Assembly: GCA_021769525.1 (NCBI GenBank) | Contig: JAETSQ010000024.1 | Coordinates: forward strand, 1 to 39,173 | Direction of reading: 5' to 3' | Source of the DNA: Oscillospiraceae bacterium | GTDB taxonomy: Bacteria > Bacillota > Clostridia > Oscillospirales > Ruminococcaceae | Length of the DNA: 39,173 nt | In this document: one piece after another, positions 7,074 to 16,988 of the stretch | How the letters are laid out: every line of letters begins with the position of its first letter | How positions within the stretch are numbered: position 1 is the first letter of the stretch | Translations under genes and position numbers: made by a program | The notes under the pieces: model-generated | Seen by the model: the letters and a program-made list of their open reading frames with translations, nothing else | Database searches by the model: none | What the model was told of the DNA's origin: nothing

Positions 7074-9479
7074 CTACTTTGCCACGATGTTCAGGAGCTT
7101 GCCCGGCACGAAGATCTCCTTCAGGACCTGCTTCCCCTCCAGGGCCGCCTTCACCGCCGGATCCTCCTTGGCGATGGCGGTCACCTCTTCCTGGCCGGCA
7201 TCGGCGGCCACGGTGATACGGGCTTTGATCTTGCCGCAGATCTGCACCACCATTTCCACCGTCTGGGCCACGCATTTTTCGGGGTCGTACTGGGGCCAGG
7301 CGGCGCGGGCCAGCAGGGTCTCCCCGCCCATCTGCTGGTTCATCTCCTCGGTGAGGTGGGGGGCAAAGGGATTTAAAAGGGTGATGAAGGTGCGCAGCTC
7401 CCCCTTGGTGACGCTCCCCTTTTCATCGATCTGGTTGAGGACGGTCATCATGGCGGCGATGGCGGTGTTGAACTTCAGGTTCTCCACATCCTCCCCCACC
7501 TTTTTGATGAGCTTGTGGAAGGCGCTCTCCAGCTCCGGGGAGTACTCCTCCTCCGGGGTCATTTTGTCCAGAAGGGACCAGACCCGGTCCAAAAAGCGCT
7601 TGCAGCCCTTGATGGACTTGGGGCTCCAGGGGGCGGTCTTTTCAAAGTCGCCGATGAACATCTCGTAGAGGCGCATGGTGTCCGCGCCGTAGTCCCGGAT
7701 GATGTCATCGGGGTTTACGACGTTGCCGCGGGATTTGCTCATCTTCTCCCCGTTCTCCCCCAATATCATGCCGTGGCTGGTGCGCTTGGCGTAGGGCTCC
7801 GGGGTGTTCACCACCCCGATGTCATAGAGGAACTTGTGCCAGAAGCGGCTGTACAGCAGGTGCAGAGTGGTGTGCTCCATGCCGCCGTTGTACCAGTCCA
7901 CCGGGGCCCAGTAGTCCAGAGCCTCCTTGCTGGCCAGGGCCTTGTCGTTGTGAGGGTCGCAGTACCGCAGGAAGTACCAGGAGGACCCGGCCCACTGGGG
8001 CATGGTGTCGGTCTCCCGCTTGGCGGGGCCGCCGCAGTGGGGGCAGGTGGTATTCACCCAGTCGGTGATCTTGCTGAGGGGGCTCTCGCCGTCATCGGTG
8101 GGCTCGTAGCTCTCCACCTCCGGCAGCAGCAGGGGCAGCTCCGATTCCGGCAGGGGCTGCCAGCCGCACTTATCGCACCAGACCATAGGGATGGGCTCCC
8201 CCCAGTACCGCTGGCGGGAAAATACCCAGTCCCGGAGCTTGTAGTTCACCTTGGGCTGCCCCTTGCCGTTTTCCGAGAGCCAGGCGATGATCTTCTCCTT
8301 GGCCTCCTCCACCGTGAGCCCGTCCAGCATACCGGAATTGACCATAACGCCGGTGGCGCAGTCTGTAAAGGCCGCTTCCTGTACATTGCCGCCCTTCACC
8401 ACCTCGATGATGGGCAGGTGGAATTTCCTCGCGAATTCCCAGTCCCGCTCGTCGTGGGCGGGCACCGCCATGATGGCCCCGGTGCCGTAGGTAGCCAGGA
8501 CGTAGTCGGAGATGAAGATGGGGATCTCGGTGCCGTTCACCGGATTGATGCCCCGCACCCCGTCCAGGCGGACGCCGGTCTTGTCCTTATTGAGTTCGGT
8601 GCGCTCCAGGTCGCTCTTGGCGGCGGCGGCCTGCTGGTAGGCCTTTACCTCCTCCTGATTCCGGAGCAGGGGCATCCACTTCTTCACCAGCTCGTGCTCC
8701 GGGGAGAGGACCATGTAGGTGGCCCCGAAGAGGGTGTCCGGCCGGGTGGTGAACACCACGATGTCCTCCCCGGCGGTGGAACCGAAGGTGACCTCCGCCC
8801 CGGTGGAGCGGCCGATCCAATTCTTCTGCTGGATCTTCACCCGCTCGATGTAGTCCAGCCCGTCCAGGTCGTCGATGAGCCGCTGGGCGTACTCTGTGAT
8901 CTTCAGCATCCACTGGCTCTTGTCCCGGCGGACCACCGGGCTGTGGCAACGCTCGCAGACCCCCTCCACCACCTCTTCGTTGGCCAGGACGCACTTGCAG
9001 GAGGTGCACCAGTTTACGGACATCTCCTTCTTGTAGGCCAGGCCCTTTTTGAAGAGCTGGAGGAAGATCCACTGGGTCCACTTGTAGTACTCCGGGTCGG
9101 TGGTGTTGATCTCCCGCTCCCAGTCGAAGGAGAGCCCCAGGGACCTCAGCTGGGCCTTAAAATGGGCGATGTTCTTCCGGGTGAACTCGGCGGGATGGAC
9201 ATGGTTTTTGATGGCGTAGTTTTCGGCGGGCAGGCCGAAGGCGTCCCACCCCATGGGGTACAGGACGTTGTAGCCCTGCATCCGGCGCTTGCGAGCCACG
9301 ATGTCCAGGGCGGTGTAGGAGCGGGGATGGCCCACATGGAGCCCCTGGCCGGAAGGGTACGGGAACTCCACCAGCGCGTAATATTTAGGCTTTGTGTAGT
9401 CATCGGTGGCGGCAAAGCTCCTGTCCTCGTCCCATCTCTGCTGCCATTTCTTTTCAATGGCCGAAAAATCGTACTTCAA
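7074..9479 (-). CDS. leuS: Leucyl-tRNA synthetase
   Basis: An 801-residue class I aminoacyl-tRNA synthetase that charges tRNA-Leu. The HIGH motif is HVGH (48-51, in [12 protein letters not shown]) and the KMSKS motif is at 579-583 ([11 protein letters not shown]). Between them lie zinc-type cysteines (CTSCKC, CERC) and the connective-peptide 1 editing domain, with the [10 protein letters not shown] segment of the editing pocket; a second CDKC/CPHC pair occurs in the second half. The length fits bacterial LeuRS. The start is a TTG (9479) with AGAGGG upstream; no ATG lies nearby in frame. It follows rsfS by 36 bases and is the last gene of the large minus-strand block, ending before the rpsU promoter. 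Confidence 0.97.
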   Translation of the reverse strand: MKYDFSAIEKKWQQRWDEDRSFAATDDYTKPKYYALVEFPYPSGQGLHVGHPRSYTALDIVARKRRMQGYNVLYPMGWDAFGLPAENYAIKNHVHPAEFTRKNIAHFKAQLRSLGLSFDWEREINTTDPEYYKWTQWIFLQLFKKGLAYKKEMSVNWCTSCKCVLANEEVVEGVCERCHSPVVRRDKSQWMLKITEYAQRLIDDLDGLDYIERVKIQQKNWIGRSTGAEVTFGSTAGEDIVVFTTRPDTLFGATYMVLSPEHELVKKWMPLLRNQEEVKAYQQAAAAKSDLERTELNKDKTGVRLDGVRGINPVNGTEIPIFISDYVLATYGTGAIMAVPAHDERDWEFARKFHLPIIEVVKGGNVQEAAFTDCATGVMVNSGMLDGLTVEEAKEKIIAWLSENGKGQPKVNYKLRDWVFSRQRYWGEPIPMVWCDKCGWQPLPESELPLLLPEVESYEPTDDGESPLSKITDWVNTTCPHCGGPAKRETDTMPQWAGSSWYFLRYCDPHNDKALASKEALDYWAPVDWYNGGMEHTTLHLLYSRFWHKFLYDIGVVNTPEPYAKRTSHGMILGENGEKMSKSRGNVVNPDDIIRDYGADTMRLYEMFIGDFEKTAPWSPKSIKGCKRFLDRVWSLLDKMTPEEEYSPELESAFHKLIKKVGEDVENLKFNTAIAAMMTVLNQIDEKGSVTKGELRTFITLLNPFAPHLTEEMNQQMGGETLLARAAWPQYDPEKCVAQTVEMVVQICGKIKARITVAADAGQEEVTAIAKEDPAVKAALEGKQVLKEIFVPGKLLNIVAK

Positions 9480-9515
9480 ACGTCACACCCTCTTACTCCA
9501 TAATAAATTCGCAGC

Positions 9516-9875
9516 TTATCCCTCGGTGATGATGCCGGCAAGGTCCATCCGGGGGGCATCGGACCACAGGCGCTCCATGGCGTAAAAATCCCTGGTCTCC
9601 TTTGTAAAGATGTGCAGGATCACATCCTGGTAGTCCATCAGGACCCAGACGGCGGACTGGGCTCCCTCTATGCGCCGGGGCTCCAGCCCCTCCTTCGCCA
9701 AGGTATCCTCCACCTCCTCCGCCAGGGCCTTGACGTGGGGGCTGCTGGTGCCGGTGACCAGGATGAAATAGTCCCCGATGGTGGTCAGGCTGTGAATATC
9801 AATGCCCACAATGTCCGCGCCCTTTTTGCTGTCCAGAATTTTTACGATCTTCTTTGCCAGATCCTCGGAATTCAT
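9516..9875 (-). CDS. rsfS: Ribosomal silencing factor RsfS
   Basis: A 119-residue member of the RsfS/YbeB/Iojap family, which binds L14 on the 50S subunit and blocks subunit joining when nutrients are short. Family features seen are KKGADIVGIDI, the TSSPHVKALAEEV segment and the C-terminal DYQDVILHIFTKETRDFYAMERLWSD stretch (positions about 81-106). The ATG at 9875 has GGAGG upstream and overlaps the stop of the nadD-yqeK fusion by 4 bases (ATGA). The order yhbY, nadD, yqeK, rsfS matches the yqeI-nadD-yqeK-yqeL cluster of Bacillus. Confidence 0.95.
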   Translation of the reverse strand: MNSEDLAKKIVKILDSKKGADIVGIDIHSLTTIGDYFILVTGTSSPHVKALAEEVEDTLAKEGLEPRRIEGAQSAVWVLMDYQDVILHIFTKETRDFYAMERLWSDAPRMDLAGIITEG

Positions 9876-11062
9876 AGCTTTCCTCCGTTCGTGGTGGGTA
9901 TCTCTACACCGTATTCCTCACAGGCCCCCCTGGTATCCGGGCAGATGGGCTTGTTTTTCCCTGTCAGCTCCCTCACCGTGTGGGCGAGGGCGTGGATCAT
10001 CGCCCCCCGCAGGTCCTCCTCACAGAGCCGGCGCATCTCCCCCACGTCCCCGTACTCCCGGTCCTCCGAGGTGAGGTCCGCCAGGTAGATGATGGTCTCC
10101 AAAAGGCTCATCCCCGCCCGCGCGGTGGTGTGGTAGCGCACCGCATCGATCACCTCCGGGTCGTGGATGTCCATATGGGACTGGAGGTACAGCGCCCCGG
10201 CGTAGCTGTGGATCAGCTGCGGGGAGGCCGCAAAATCGATGCCATTTATTATACCAGATTCCAAAATGTTTTGCAACAAAGCCCCCTTGGGCATATCCTT
10301 GCAGACATCGTGGAGGATGCCGGCCAGGGAGGCCTTTTCCACATCCGCCCCGTACCGCTGTGCCATATGGGCCGCCTGCTTTTCCACCCCCAGGGAGTGG
10401 CGGTAGCGGTATTCGGTCATCAGGGGACGTATGTACTCCCGCAGGTAGGGGAGGTCCTCCGGGTGGTGGAGGTAGAGCCCCCGCTCCCGGATGTAGTCCA
10501 GCACCGGCGGGGCCACCCGGTCGGTATAGCCGGTCTCCCGCAGCTCCCGGCGGATCTCGGTGCTGGACATGGGCATGGGGGGATTCTCCAGCAGGAGGGA
10601 TCTTACCCCCCGCCGCTCCAGCTCTTTCTGCTGCCCCAGCAGCGTCTCCCGGTCCCCCTCCTCCCGGCTGGCCACCAGGAGGGAGGCCATCTTCCCGATC
10701 TCTTCCCACTCCCGCCACTGGGTAAAGGTGAGGAACATATCGGTGCCGATGAGGAGCCAGTATTTTTCCTCCGGGGCTTCCTCCACCAGATGGCGGAGGG
10801 TATCCACCGTATAGCTGCGGCCCCCCCGGCGGATCTCGTAGTCGCTCACCCAGAGGAAGCCGTGGTCCTGTCCCGCCAGGGCGCACATGGCCAGCCGGTC
10901 CCGGTCCGGGGCGAGCCACCCGGCGAATTTGTGGGGCGGCTGGGCGGCGGGCATCAGCAGCACCCGCCGGGCATCCACCGCCTCCCTGGCCCGGAGGCAG
11001 ATGTCCAAATGCCCCCTGTGGATGGGGTTGAAGGTCCCCCCGTAAAGCACCGTCTGCGACAT
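9872..11062 (-). CDS. nadD: Fused nicotinate mononucleotide adenylyltransferase and YqeK-type HD hydrolase
   Basis: Residues 1-~200 are NadD, which makes nicotinic acid adenine dinucleotide in NAD synthesis: GGTFNPIHRGH (nucleotidyltransferase HxGH at 15-18) and SSTEIRREL (166-174). Residues ~205-396 are an HD-domain protein of the YqeK family: H222, HD at 251-252, H285 (IHSYAG), H311 (RYHTTAR) and D329 (IYLADL), all in family order. YqeK enzymes hydrolyse diadenosine tetraphosphate symmetrically (family knowledge). In Bacillus the two are neighbouring genes; here they are one continuous frame with no stop or restart signal at the junction. Start ATG at 11062; a GTAGGAT site precedes it. Confidence 0.94.
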   Translation of the reverse strand: MSQTVLYGGTFNPIHRGHLDICLRAREAVDARRVLLMPAAQPPHKFAGWLAPDRDRLAMCALAGQDHGFLWVSDYEIRRGGRSYTVDTLRHLVEEAPEEKYWLLIGTDMFLTFTQWREWEEIGKMASLLVASREEGDRETLLGQQKELERRGVRSLLLENPPMPMSSTEIRRELRETGYTDRVAPPVLDYIRERGLYLHHPEDLPYLREYIRPLMTEYRYRHSLGVEKQAAHMAQRYGADVEKASLAGILHDVCKDMPKGALLQNILESGIINGIDFAASPQLIHSYAGALYLQSHMDIHDPEVIDAVRYHTTARAGMSLLETIIYLADLTSEDREYGDVGEMRRLCEEDLRGAMIHALAHTVRELTGKNKPICPDTRGACEEYGVEIPTTNGGKL

Positions 11063-11122
11063 ATCCTACCCATCCCCCTCGCGGCAGTATTCTCGACCAA
11101 CCATCCGGCGCCATCCGGCCGG

Positions 11123-11416
11123 CTATTGATCCAACCGGATCACCGGCTTTTTGGGATTCCTCCGGTAGAGCACCAGCCGGCGGCCGATGATCTGCACCAC
11201 CTCGCTGCCGGTAGCCTCCCCCAGGGCCTGGGCCAGCTCCCCCGGTTCCTCCGGGGCGGTCTCCAGCACCCGGAGCTTAATGAGCTCCCTGGCGGTGAGG
11301 GCGTCATCCACCTGCTTTATCAGCTGCTCTCCCACGCCCCCCTTCCCCACTTGGAGGATGGTCTCGGTGGAGGCGGCGATGCTCTTCAGCTTTGCCCGTT
11401 GTTTTGAAGTCAGCAA
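11123..11416 (-). CDS. yhbY: YhbY-family ribosome-associated RNA-binding protein (CRM domain)
   Basis: A single CRM-domain RNA-binding protein of about 97 residues, related to YhbY/YqeI, which associates with the pre-50S particle. It begins (M)LTSKQRAKLKSIA, carries the family GKGGVGEQLIKQVDDALTARELIKLRVLE block and ends with IIGRRLVLYRR. The TTG at 11416 is chosen as start because GGAG lies 8 bases upstream and the protein then aligns with the family N-terminus. The ATG at 11452 would include a GC hairpin (GCCGCG-AAGG-CGCGGC on the plus strand) and has no ribosome binding site. It lies between the palindromic element downstream of rdgB and nadD-yqeK. Confidence 0.9.
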   Translation of the reverse strand: MLTSKQRAKLKSIAASTETILQVGKGGVGEQLIKQVDDALTARELIKLRVLETAPEEPGELAQALGEATGSEVVQIIGRRLVLYRRNPKKPVIRLDQ

Positions 11417-11457
11417 TTTCTTTACTCCGTTTCCGCCGCGAAGGCGCGGCATCTGTT

Positions 11458-11621
11458 AGAACCTGTATTCATAGCCGGATAATGTCAGCAGGACAAAGGA
11501 TTTTTCCGCCCTGCAAGGCAAAAATCCGCAGGAATACTTGGTGTATTACAAGGATTTTTAACGCAGCAGGGTGGGAAAATCCCTGGCCTGATGGCGTTAG
11601 ATGGTTGTGAATCCAGGTTCT
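11458..11621 (-). repeat. Palindromic MITE/REP-like element, copy 1 (164 bp)
   Basis: The ends are inverted copies of AGAACCTG(T/G)ATTCA. The interior is a nested palindrome: GGATTTTTGCC/AAAAATCC-type arms, CCCTGC/GCAGGG, and an AATAC-GTATT apex. Its rdgB-side 37 bases match the ribU-side end of the copy at 28301-28386 at 34 of 37 positions, and the other ends match as well; the interiors differ in length (164 versus 86 bp). The element covers the last codons and stop of rdgB. Confidence 0.85.
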
Positions 11622-12229
11622 TCTTCTGCGGCTATATCCCGCCGCTCCTCCAGCAGGGCCTGGAGCTTCCGCAGGGCGTTCCCCCGGTGGCTGACGCGGT
11701 CCTTTTCCGCCCCGGAGATGGAGGCGAAGCTCCCGCCCTCCACCAAAAAGAGCGGGTCGTACCCAAAGCCGTTGTCCCCCTGCTCCGTAAAGGCGATGTG
11801 CCCCTCGCAGGTCCCCTGGCACTCCACCAGGTCCTCCTCCCCCAGCACGAAGGAGATGGCACAGACAAAGCGGGCGGTGCGCTCCTCCATGGGGACGCCG
11901 GCCAGCTCCCGCAGGAGCTTTTTGTTGTTGGCCTTGTCGTCGTGGCCGGTCCCCTCGTCGTCGGCGTACCGGGCGGAATGGACCCCCGGCGCGCCGTCCA
12001 GGGCGTCCACACAGAGGCCGGAATCGTCGGCGATGGTGGGCAGCCCCGTGCGGCGGAAGATCTCCAGCGCCTTCTTCCGGGCGTTTTCCAGGAAGGTGGC
12101 GCCGTCCTCCTCCACCTCGATGCCGGGGCACACCTCCTCCTGGCTCACCAGCCGGTAGCCCAGCGGCCCCAGGATGCGGGAAAACTCGGTGAGTTTGTGC
12201 CGGTTCTTGGTGGCGACGATGACCTTCAT
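11597..12229 (-). CDS. rdgB: XTP/dITP diphosphatase (RdgB/HAM1 family)
   Basis: A 210-residue house-cleaning nucleotide pyrophosphatase that hydrolyses ITP, dITP and XTP. It starts with the family signature MKVIVATKNRHKLTEFSRIL and has ADDSGLCVDALDGAPGVHSARYA-type active-site residues (about 68-90), GYDPLF and the SHRGNALRKL segment near the end. The ATG overlaps the ftsY stop by 4 bases. The last residues, PGFTTI, and the TAA stop are encoded by the end of a palindromic repeat (11458-11621), so the native C-terminus was probably replaced or extended by the element; the catalytic core ends well before this. Confidence 0.94.
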   Translation of the reverse strand: MKVIVATKNRHKLTEFSRILGPLGYRLVSQEEVCPGIEVEEDGATFLENARKKALEIFRRTGLPTIADDSGLCVDALDGAPGVHSARYADDEGTGHDDKANNKKLLRELAGVPMEERTARFVCAISFVLGEEDLVECQGTCEGHIAFTEQGDNGFGYDPLFLVEGGSFASISGAEKDRVSHRGNALRKLQALLEERRDIAAEEEPGFTTI

Positions 12230-13143
12230 TCTTCCGGTTCCTCCCCTTCCTCAAACAGCAGCGCCGTGGCGTAGTCCCTGGCGGAGAAGGGCCGCAGGTC
12301 ATCCATCTGCTCCCCCACCCCCACGAACTTGATGGGCAGGCCCAGCTGGTCCCGGATGCCCACCACCACGCCGCCCTTGGCGGTGCCGTCCAGCTTGGTG
12401 AGCACCACCCCGGTGACGCCGCAGGCGGCGGCGAACTCCCTGGCCTGGTTGAGGCCGTTCTGGCCGGTGGTGGCGTCCAGCACCAGCAGCACCTCCCGGC
12501 TGCTCTCCGGGGCCTCCCTGGCGATGATGCGGTCCATCTTCGCCAGCTCGTCCATCAGGTTCTTCTTGTTGTGGAGCCGCCCGGCGGTGTCGCAGAGGAT
12601 CACGTCGGCCCCCCTGGCCTTGCCGGCGGTGATGCTGTCAAAGACCACGGCGGCGGGGTCCGCCCCCTCCTGGTGGCAGATGATCTGGGCCCCGCACCGC
12701 TGGGCCCAGACGGTGAGCTGCTCCGCGGCGGCGGCCCGGAAGGTGTCGGCGGCCCCCAGCAGCACCGTCTTCCCCTCCTGCATCAGGTAATGTGTCAGCT
12801 TGCCGATGGTGGTGGTCTTGCCCACGCCGTTCACCCCCACCACCAGGATCACTGCCGGCTTTGCGGAGAGATCCAGCCCCACATCGGGGGAAAGGAGGTC
12901 CACCAGCACCTCCCGCAGCTCCCGGCGCAGCTCGCCGGGGCCCAGGTCCCGGCGGCCCACCCGCGCCGCCAGGTCGGAGCAGATCTTCCCGGCGGTGCGC
13001 ACCCCCACGTCCGCCAGGATGAGGATCTCCTCCAGCTCCTCCAGCGTCTCCGGGGTCAGCTTGCCGGAGATGCCGTCCACCTGCACCACCAGGCTGCTCC
13101 TCGTCTTTTTCAGTCCTTTGGTGAGAAAGCTCAAAAATCCCAT
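12226..13143 (-). CDS. ftsY: Signal recognition particle receptor FtsY
   Basis: A 305-residue SRP GTPase that docks ribosome-SRP complexes at the membrane. The N domain is followed by the G domain: P-loop GVNGVGKTTT (103-112), DTFRAAAAEQL (133-143), DTAGRLHNK (185-193) and TKLDGTAKGG (249-258). The acidic A domain of the E. coli protein is absent; the short N-terminus (MGFLSFLTKGLKKTRSSL) is of the Gram-positive type. The start at 13143 has GGAGGAAAAAACC before it. The frame stays open for 48 codons upstream, but that part is the dispersed hairpin repeat (13188-13325) and has no start signal. It follows smc, as in most Bacillota. Confidence 0.96.
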   Translation of the reverse strand: MGFLSFLTKGLKKTRSSLVVQVDGISGKLTPETLEELEEILILADVGVRTAGKICSDLAARVGRRDLGPGELRRELREVLVDLLSPDVGLDLSAKPAVILVVGVNGVGKTTTIGKLTHYLMQEGKTVLLGAADTFRAAAAEQLTVWAQRCGAQIICHQEGADPAAVVFDSITAGKARGADVILCDTAGRLHNKKNLMDELAKMDRIIAREAPESSREVLLVLDATTGQNGLNQAREFAAACGVTGVVLTKLDGTAKGGVVVGIRDQLGLPIKFVGVGEQMDDLRPFSARDYATALLFEEGEEPEE

Positions 13144-13187
13144 GGTTTTTTCCTCCGGAATTCGGTATTTGATGCTGCCGCTGTTCT

Positions 13188-13325
13188 GGGGCTTCGCCCC
13201 ATCCCCCACTTCTTTTTCTTCTTGCGAAAGAAGAAAAAGAAGCAAAAAGAAGAACGGCCAAAATCTTTGATACAGAGTGGGAAACAAAAGGCCCTTGGGC
13301 TAACAAAACGCTGGTGGCAGGCTAC
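13188..13325 (+). repeat. Dispersed hairpin repeat, copy A (between smc and ftsY)
   Basis: It contains a small hairpin GGGGC-TTC-GCCCC (13188-13200), then a 15-bp perfect purine/pyrimidine stem CTTCTTTTTCTTCTT / AAGAAGAAAAAGAAG (13209-13223, 13228-13242) with loop GCGA, then a conserved tail (CAAAAAGAA, CGGCCAAA, GTGGGAAACAAAAGGCC, GGGCTAAC). The same block recurs at 38877-39010 in the same orientation and, in reverse, at about 24620-24716. Confidence 0.88.
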
Positions 13326-13358
13326 GCTATCCCGTCCGGCGAAGGCCCCGGCGCCCCG

Positions 13359-16300
13359 TCAGGTGGTTTTCAGGTTCAGCTTCTGCTCCAGCTCCCCGAT
13401 GTCCAGCTTTAGGAGCTTGCTGATGCCCTCCTCCTCCATGGTGACGCCGTAGAGGACGTCCGCGCCCTCCATGGTGCCCCGGCGGTGGGTGATGGCGATG
13501 AACTGGGTCTTATCGGTCATCCGCCGCATATAGGCGGCGAAGCGGTTCACATTCACGTCGTCCAGGGCCGCCTCGATCTCATCGATGAGGACAAAGGGGG
13601 AGGGGTTTACTTTTAGGATGGCAAAGTAGATGGAGATGGCCACCAGCGCCTTCTCCCCGCCGGAAAGGAGGGAGATGCCCACCATCTTCCCCGACGGCTG
13701 GACAAAAATATCGATGCCGGTCTCCAGGGGGGAGGCGGGGTCGGTGAGCCGCAGCTCCCCCCGGCCTCCGCCGAAGAGCTCGGTGAAGATGATGCCGAAG
13801 TGATGGTTGATGGCGGCGAACTTCTCCAGGAAGATGCGGCTCATATCGGCGGAAAGGTCCTGGATGAGCTTCCCCAGCTCCTCCTTGGAGCGCTCCACGT
13901 CCCCGATCTGGGTCTTGTAGAAGTTGTACCGCTCCGCCACCTCCTTGTACTCCTCGATGGCGGCCACGTTGACGGTGCCCAGCCCCCGGATGCGGTTCTT
14001 CAGCTCCCCCAGGCGGCGCTGGGCCGCCGGCAGGTCCGCCAAGGGGATAGCCAGCGCCGCGGCGTCGCTCTTTGTAAGCTCGTACTCGTCCCACATCTTG
14101 GCGATGATGGTCTCGCTCTCCCCGGACATGGCATTATAGCGTTCCTCCAGCCGGGCAAGCTCCCCGGAGAGGTTCTCCAGGCGGCCGTTCACCGTCTTTT
14201 CCTCCTGGCGGAGCTGGGTCGTCCTGGCCTCGCACTGGCTGCGCTCCTGGGTCTTGGCAGCGATCTCCCGGTTCAGGCCCTCCACCCGCTCCCGGCTCCC
14301 GGCGGCAGCGGCGGCGGTCTCCTCCACCTGGGCGGCCAGAAGGCGGTTCTCCTCCTTCAGCGCCTCCATCCGGTTCCGGCAGTCCTCCAACTGGGCCTCG
14401 CTCCCCTCCTGGGAGCCCAGGAGGTTTTGGAGGGCCAGCTCCATGGCCTCCTGGTCCTTCTCCATGGCGGCAAAGGCGATCTGCTTTTTGGAAATTTCTT
14501 CTGTAAAGTTAGATACCTTTTCAGTGATAGACGCCTGGTTTTCCGCGGCTTTTTGCATCTCCTGCTCCAGTTCCGCCAGGTTTTCGGTGAGCCGTTCCAC
14601 CAGCTGGCCGGAGGTGAGGCCCTGGTTTTTCAGCTCCTCCACGCGGGCGGTGAGGGCGTCAAATTCCCGCAGGGACTGCTCCCCCAGCTCCTCCGCCTCC
14701 CGGACACTGATGGTGATGCGGCGCAGCTCGGCGTTGGCCGCCGCCAGGTCCTCCCCGGCGGTCTTGGCCTCCGCCTCCACCCCTTCCACCAGGGCATCGA
14801 TGGTGTGGACCTCCTGGCGCAGGGCGGCCAGGCGGCTCTCCTGCTCCTTGGATTTTTCGGTGAGGCTCCGGGCCTCCTTTTGCAGCTTTTCGATCTCGCT
14901 GCGGCGGCTGAGGATGCTGGCGCTCTTGCCCAGATAGCCGCCGGTCATGGAGCCGCCGGCGTTCACCACCTGGCCGTCCAGGGTGACGATGCGGAAGCGG
15001 TGGCTGTAGCGCTTGGCTATAGCAATAGCGGCGTCCAGGTCCTCCGCGATGACGGTGCGCCCCAAAAGGCTGCGGAGGATGCCGGCGTAGCGGCTGTCGT
15101 ACTCCACCAGCTCCGAGGCGATGCCCCGGTAGCCGGAACAGCTTTCCAGCCCCTCCTCGGAGAGGAGCCTCCCCCGCACCGCCGAAAGAGGCAGGAAGGT
15201 GCACCGCCCCGCCTTGGCGTCCACCAGGATGCGGATGGCCCGCTTGGCCACCCCCTCGTCCTCCACCACGATGTTCTGCATGGCGGCCCCCAGGGCGATC
15301 TCGATGGCGGCGGCGTATTCCTTCTCCACCCGGATGAGGTCCGAGACCGGGCCCACCACCCCCCGGAGGGATCCGGCGGCGGCGTGCTTCATCACCGTTT
15401 TGACACTGTTCTGGAACCCCTCCAGGTTCTTTTCCATATCGGAAAGGAGCTGGGCCCGCTGGAGCTTTTCCCCGGCGGTGCGCTCCAGCGCCCGCTGCTG
15501 CTCCTCCATCTGGGCAAGCTGCTCCTTCTTGCCGGTCTGCTTGTAGAGGTAGCCGCTTTTTGTGTTGGAAAGGCTTTCCAGCCGTTCGGTGAGCTCCTCC
15601 ACAAAGGCTTTAACGCTCTTCTCCTCCTGCCGCAGCTGCACAAGGCGCTGGTCCTTTTCCTTGGCCTGCTCCCGCAGGACCTCCAGCCGGGCCACCGTTT
15701 CCTCCACCAGGGTGGAGGAGGTCTCGCTGGAGACCTTGGCGCTGCTGATGTCCTGCCGCAGGGCCTCCTTCTGCATCTCCAGGGAGGTGAGGGCGGCGGC
15801 GAGGCGCTCCTGCTCCGCCCTTGCGGCGGCCAGCTTCCTCTGCATCTCCCCGATCTCTTCCCTGGCGGCGGATACCCCGGCGGCGTGGTCCTCCGCCTCC
15901 CTTTGGGCGGCGCGGATGCGCAGGGCCAGGGTCTCCCGGTCCTGCACGCTGTCCGCCAGGCGCTTTTCCAACGCCTCGATGTCGGCGCGGTTGTGGGCGA
16001 TGTCGTTCTCCTTCACCGCCATCTCCACCTGGGCGGAGGAGACCGCCTCCTCCGTCTCCTTGATCTCCTGGCGCTTGCCGTCGATATAGACGGCGCACTC
16101 CTGCATCTGGCGGTAGAGTTCGCCGATCTCCTCCTCCAGCCGGTCCAGGCGGCTCTGGGCGCTGCCCCGGTCGTTTTTGCAGATGAGGACCTTGTCCTCC
16201 TGGGCCCGGAGGTCCTGGCGGAGCTTTTCCAGCCGCTCCAACCAGAGGGAGATCTCCAGCGTCTTCTTCTCCTCCGAGAGGACCAGGAACTGCTGGGCCT

Positions 16301-16931
16301 TTTCCGACTGGGCCTTTAGGGGGCCCACACGGCCCTCCAGCTCCCCCATGATGTCCCGCAGGCGCACCAGGTTTTCCTCCGCCTGGGCCAGGCGGCGCTC
16401 CGCCTCCCCCTTGCGGTAGCGGTACTTGGAGATGCCGGCGGCCTCCTCAAAGATCTCCCGGCGCTGGGTGCTCTTGGCCCCCACGATGTCCCCGATCTTC
16501 CCCTGCTCGATGATGGAGTAGCCGTCCCGGCCAAGGCCGGTATCCATAAAGATCTCGTGGATGTCCCGCAGGCGGACCGGGTTGTTGTTGATGCGGTACT
16601 CGCTCTCCCCGCTGCGGTAGAGCTTGCGGGTGAGGATCACCTCGTCGCTGTCCACATCGATGCTGCGGTCGGTGTTCTCGATAAACAGGGAGACCCAGGC
16701 GTAGCCCAGGGGGCTCCGGTTTTTGGTCCCGCCAAAGATCACGTCCTCCATCTTAGTGCCCCGGAGGGACTTGCTGGACTGCTCCCCAAAGACCCATTTT
16801 ATGGCATCGCTGATGTTACTCTTGCCGCTGCCGTTGGGGCCCACCACCGCGGTGATGCCGTCATCGAAGGTGAGCTTGGTGCGGTCGGCAAAGGATTTAA
16901 AGCCGTAGAGTTCGATCCCCCTCAGCCGCAT
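13359..16931 (-). CDS. smc: Chromosome segregation protein SMC
   Basis: A 1190-residue SMC ATPase, the core of the condensin-like complex with ScpA/ScpB. The N-terminal Walker A is [10 protein letters not shown] (31-40). Long coiled coils, rich in Glu, Lys, Arg, Leu and Ala, flank a hinge at roughly 510-660 ([11 protein letters not shown] through NAGGSMTGG). The C-terminal head has the signature LLSGGEKA (S at about 1090) and Walker [14 protein letters not shown]. The start ATG at 16931 is chosen over a GTG two codons upstream because it has better spacing from the GGGGG site. It is followed by ftsY after 215 bases that hold a dispersed repeat. Confidence 0.97.
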   Translation of the reverse strand: MRLRGIELYGFKSFADRTKLTFDDGITAVVGPNGSGKSNISDAIKWVFGEQSSKSLRGTKMEDVIFGGTKNRSPLGYAWVSLFIENTDRSIDVDSDEVILTRKLYRSGESEYRINNNPVRLRDIHEIFMDTGLGRDGYSIIEQGKIGDIVGAKSTQRREIFEEAAGISKYRYRKGEAERRLAQAEENLVRLRDIMGELEGRVGPLKAQSEKAQQFLVLSEEKKTLEISLWLERLEKLRQDLRAQEDKVLICKNDRGSAQSRLDRLEEEIGELYRQMQECAVYIDGKRQEIKETEEAVSSAQVEMAVKENDIAHNRADIEALEKRLADSVQDRETLALRIRAAQREAEDHAAGVSAAREEIGEMQRKLAAARAEQERLAAALTSLEMQKEALRQDISSAKVSSETSSTLVEETVARLEVLREQAKEKDQRLVQLRQEEKSVKAFVEELTERLESLSNTKSGYLYKQTGKKEQLAQMEEQQRALERTAGEKLQRAQLLSDMEKNLEGFQNSVKTVMKHAAAGSLRGVVGPVSDLIRVEKEYAAAIEIALGAAMQNIVVEDEGVAKRAIRILVDAKAGRCTFLPLSAVRGRLLSEEGLESCSGYRGIASELVEYDSRYAGILRSLLGRTVIAEDLDAAIAIAKRYSHRFRIVTLDGQVVNAGGSMTGGYLGKSASILSRRSEIEKLQKEARSLTEKSKEQESRLAALRQEVHTIDALVEGVEAEAKTAGEDLAAANAELRRITISVREAEELGEQSLREFDALTARVEELKNQGLTSGQLVERLTENLAELEQEMQKAAENQASITEKVSNFTEEISKKQIAFAAMEKDQEAMELALQNLLGSQEGSEAQLEDCRNRMEALKEENRLLAAQVEETAAAAAGSRERVEGLNREIAAKTQERSQCEARTTQLRQEEKTVNGRLENLSGELARLEERYNAMSGESETIIAKMWDEYELTKSDAAALAIPLADLPAAQRRLGELKNRIRGLGTVNVAAIEEYKEVAERYNFYKTQIGDVERSKEELGKLIQDLSADMSRIFLEKFAAINHHFGIIFTELFGGGRGELRLTDPASPLETGIDIFVQPSGKMVGISLLSGGEKALVAISIYFAILKVNPSPFVLIDEIEAALDDVNVNRFAAYMRRMTDKTQFIAITHRRGTMEGADVLYGVTMEEEGISKLLKLDIGELEQKLNLKTT

Positions 16932-16988
16932 CGGCACCGCCCCCCTTCTGTCCGTTTCTCTGTCTCAATACGCAAAATATCCTTCTCT

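Noticed and set aside
7515-9503. A 662-codon plus-strand frame opposite leuS.
   Set aside because: Antisense shadow of leuS, with Gly/Pro/His/Val-rich low-complexity translation and no family resemblance.
11417-11452. An ATG start for yhbY 12 codons upstream of the TTG.
   Set aside because: The stretch is mostly a GC hairpin, has no ribosome binding site and would add residues not seen at the family N-terminus.
13188-13260. The purine/pyrimidine hairpin as an ordinary intrinsic terminator of smc.
   Set aside because: No T-run follows the stem on either strand, and the conserved tail and covariation point to a repeat with another role.
13144-13287. A longer FtsY with 48 extra N-terminal residues.
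   Set aside because: The extension is translated from the dispersed hairpin repeat, has no ribosome binding site, and the strong GGAGGA site precedes MGFLSF.
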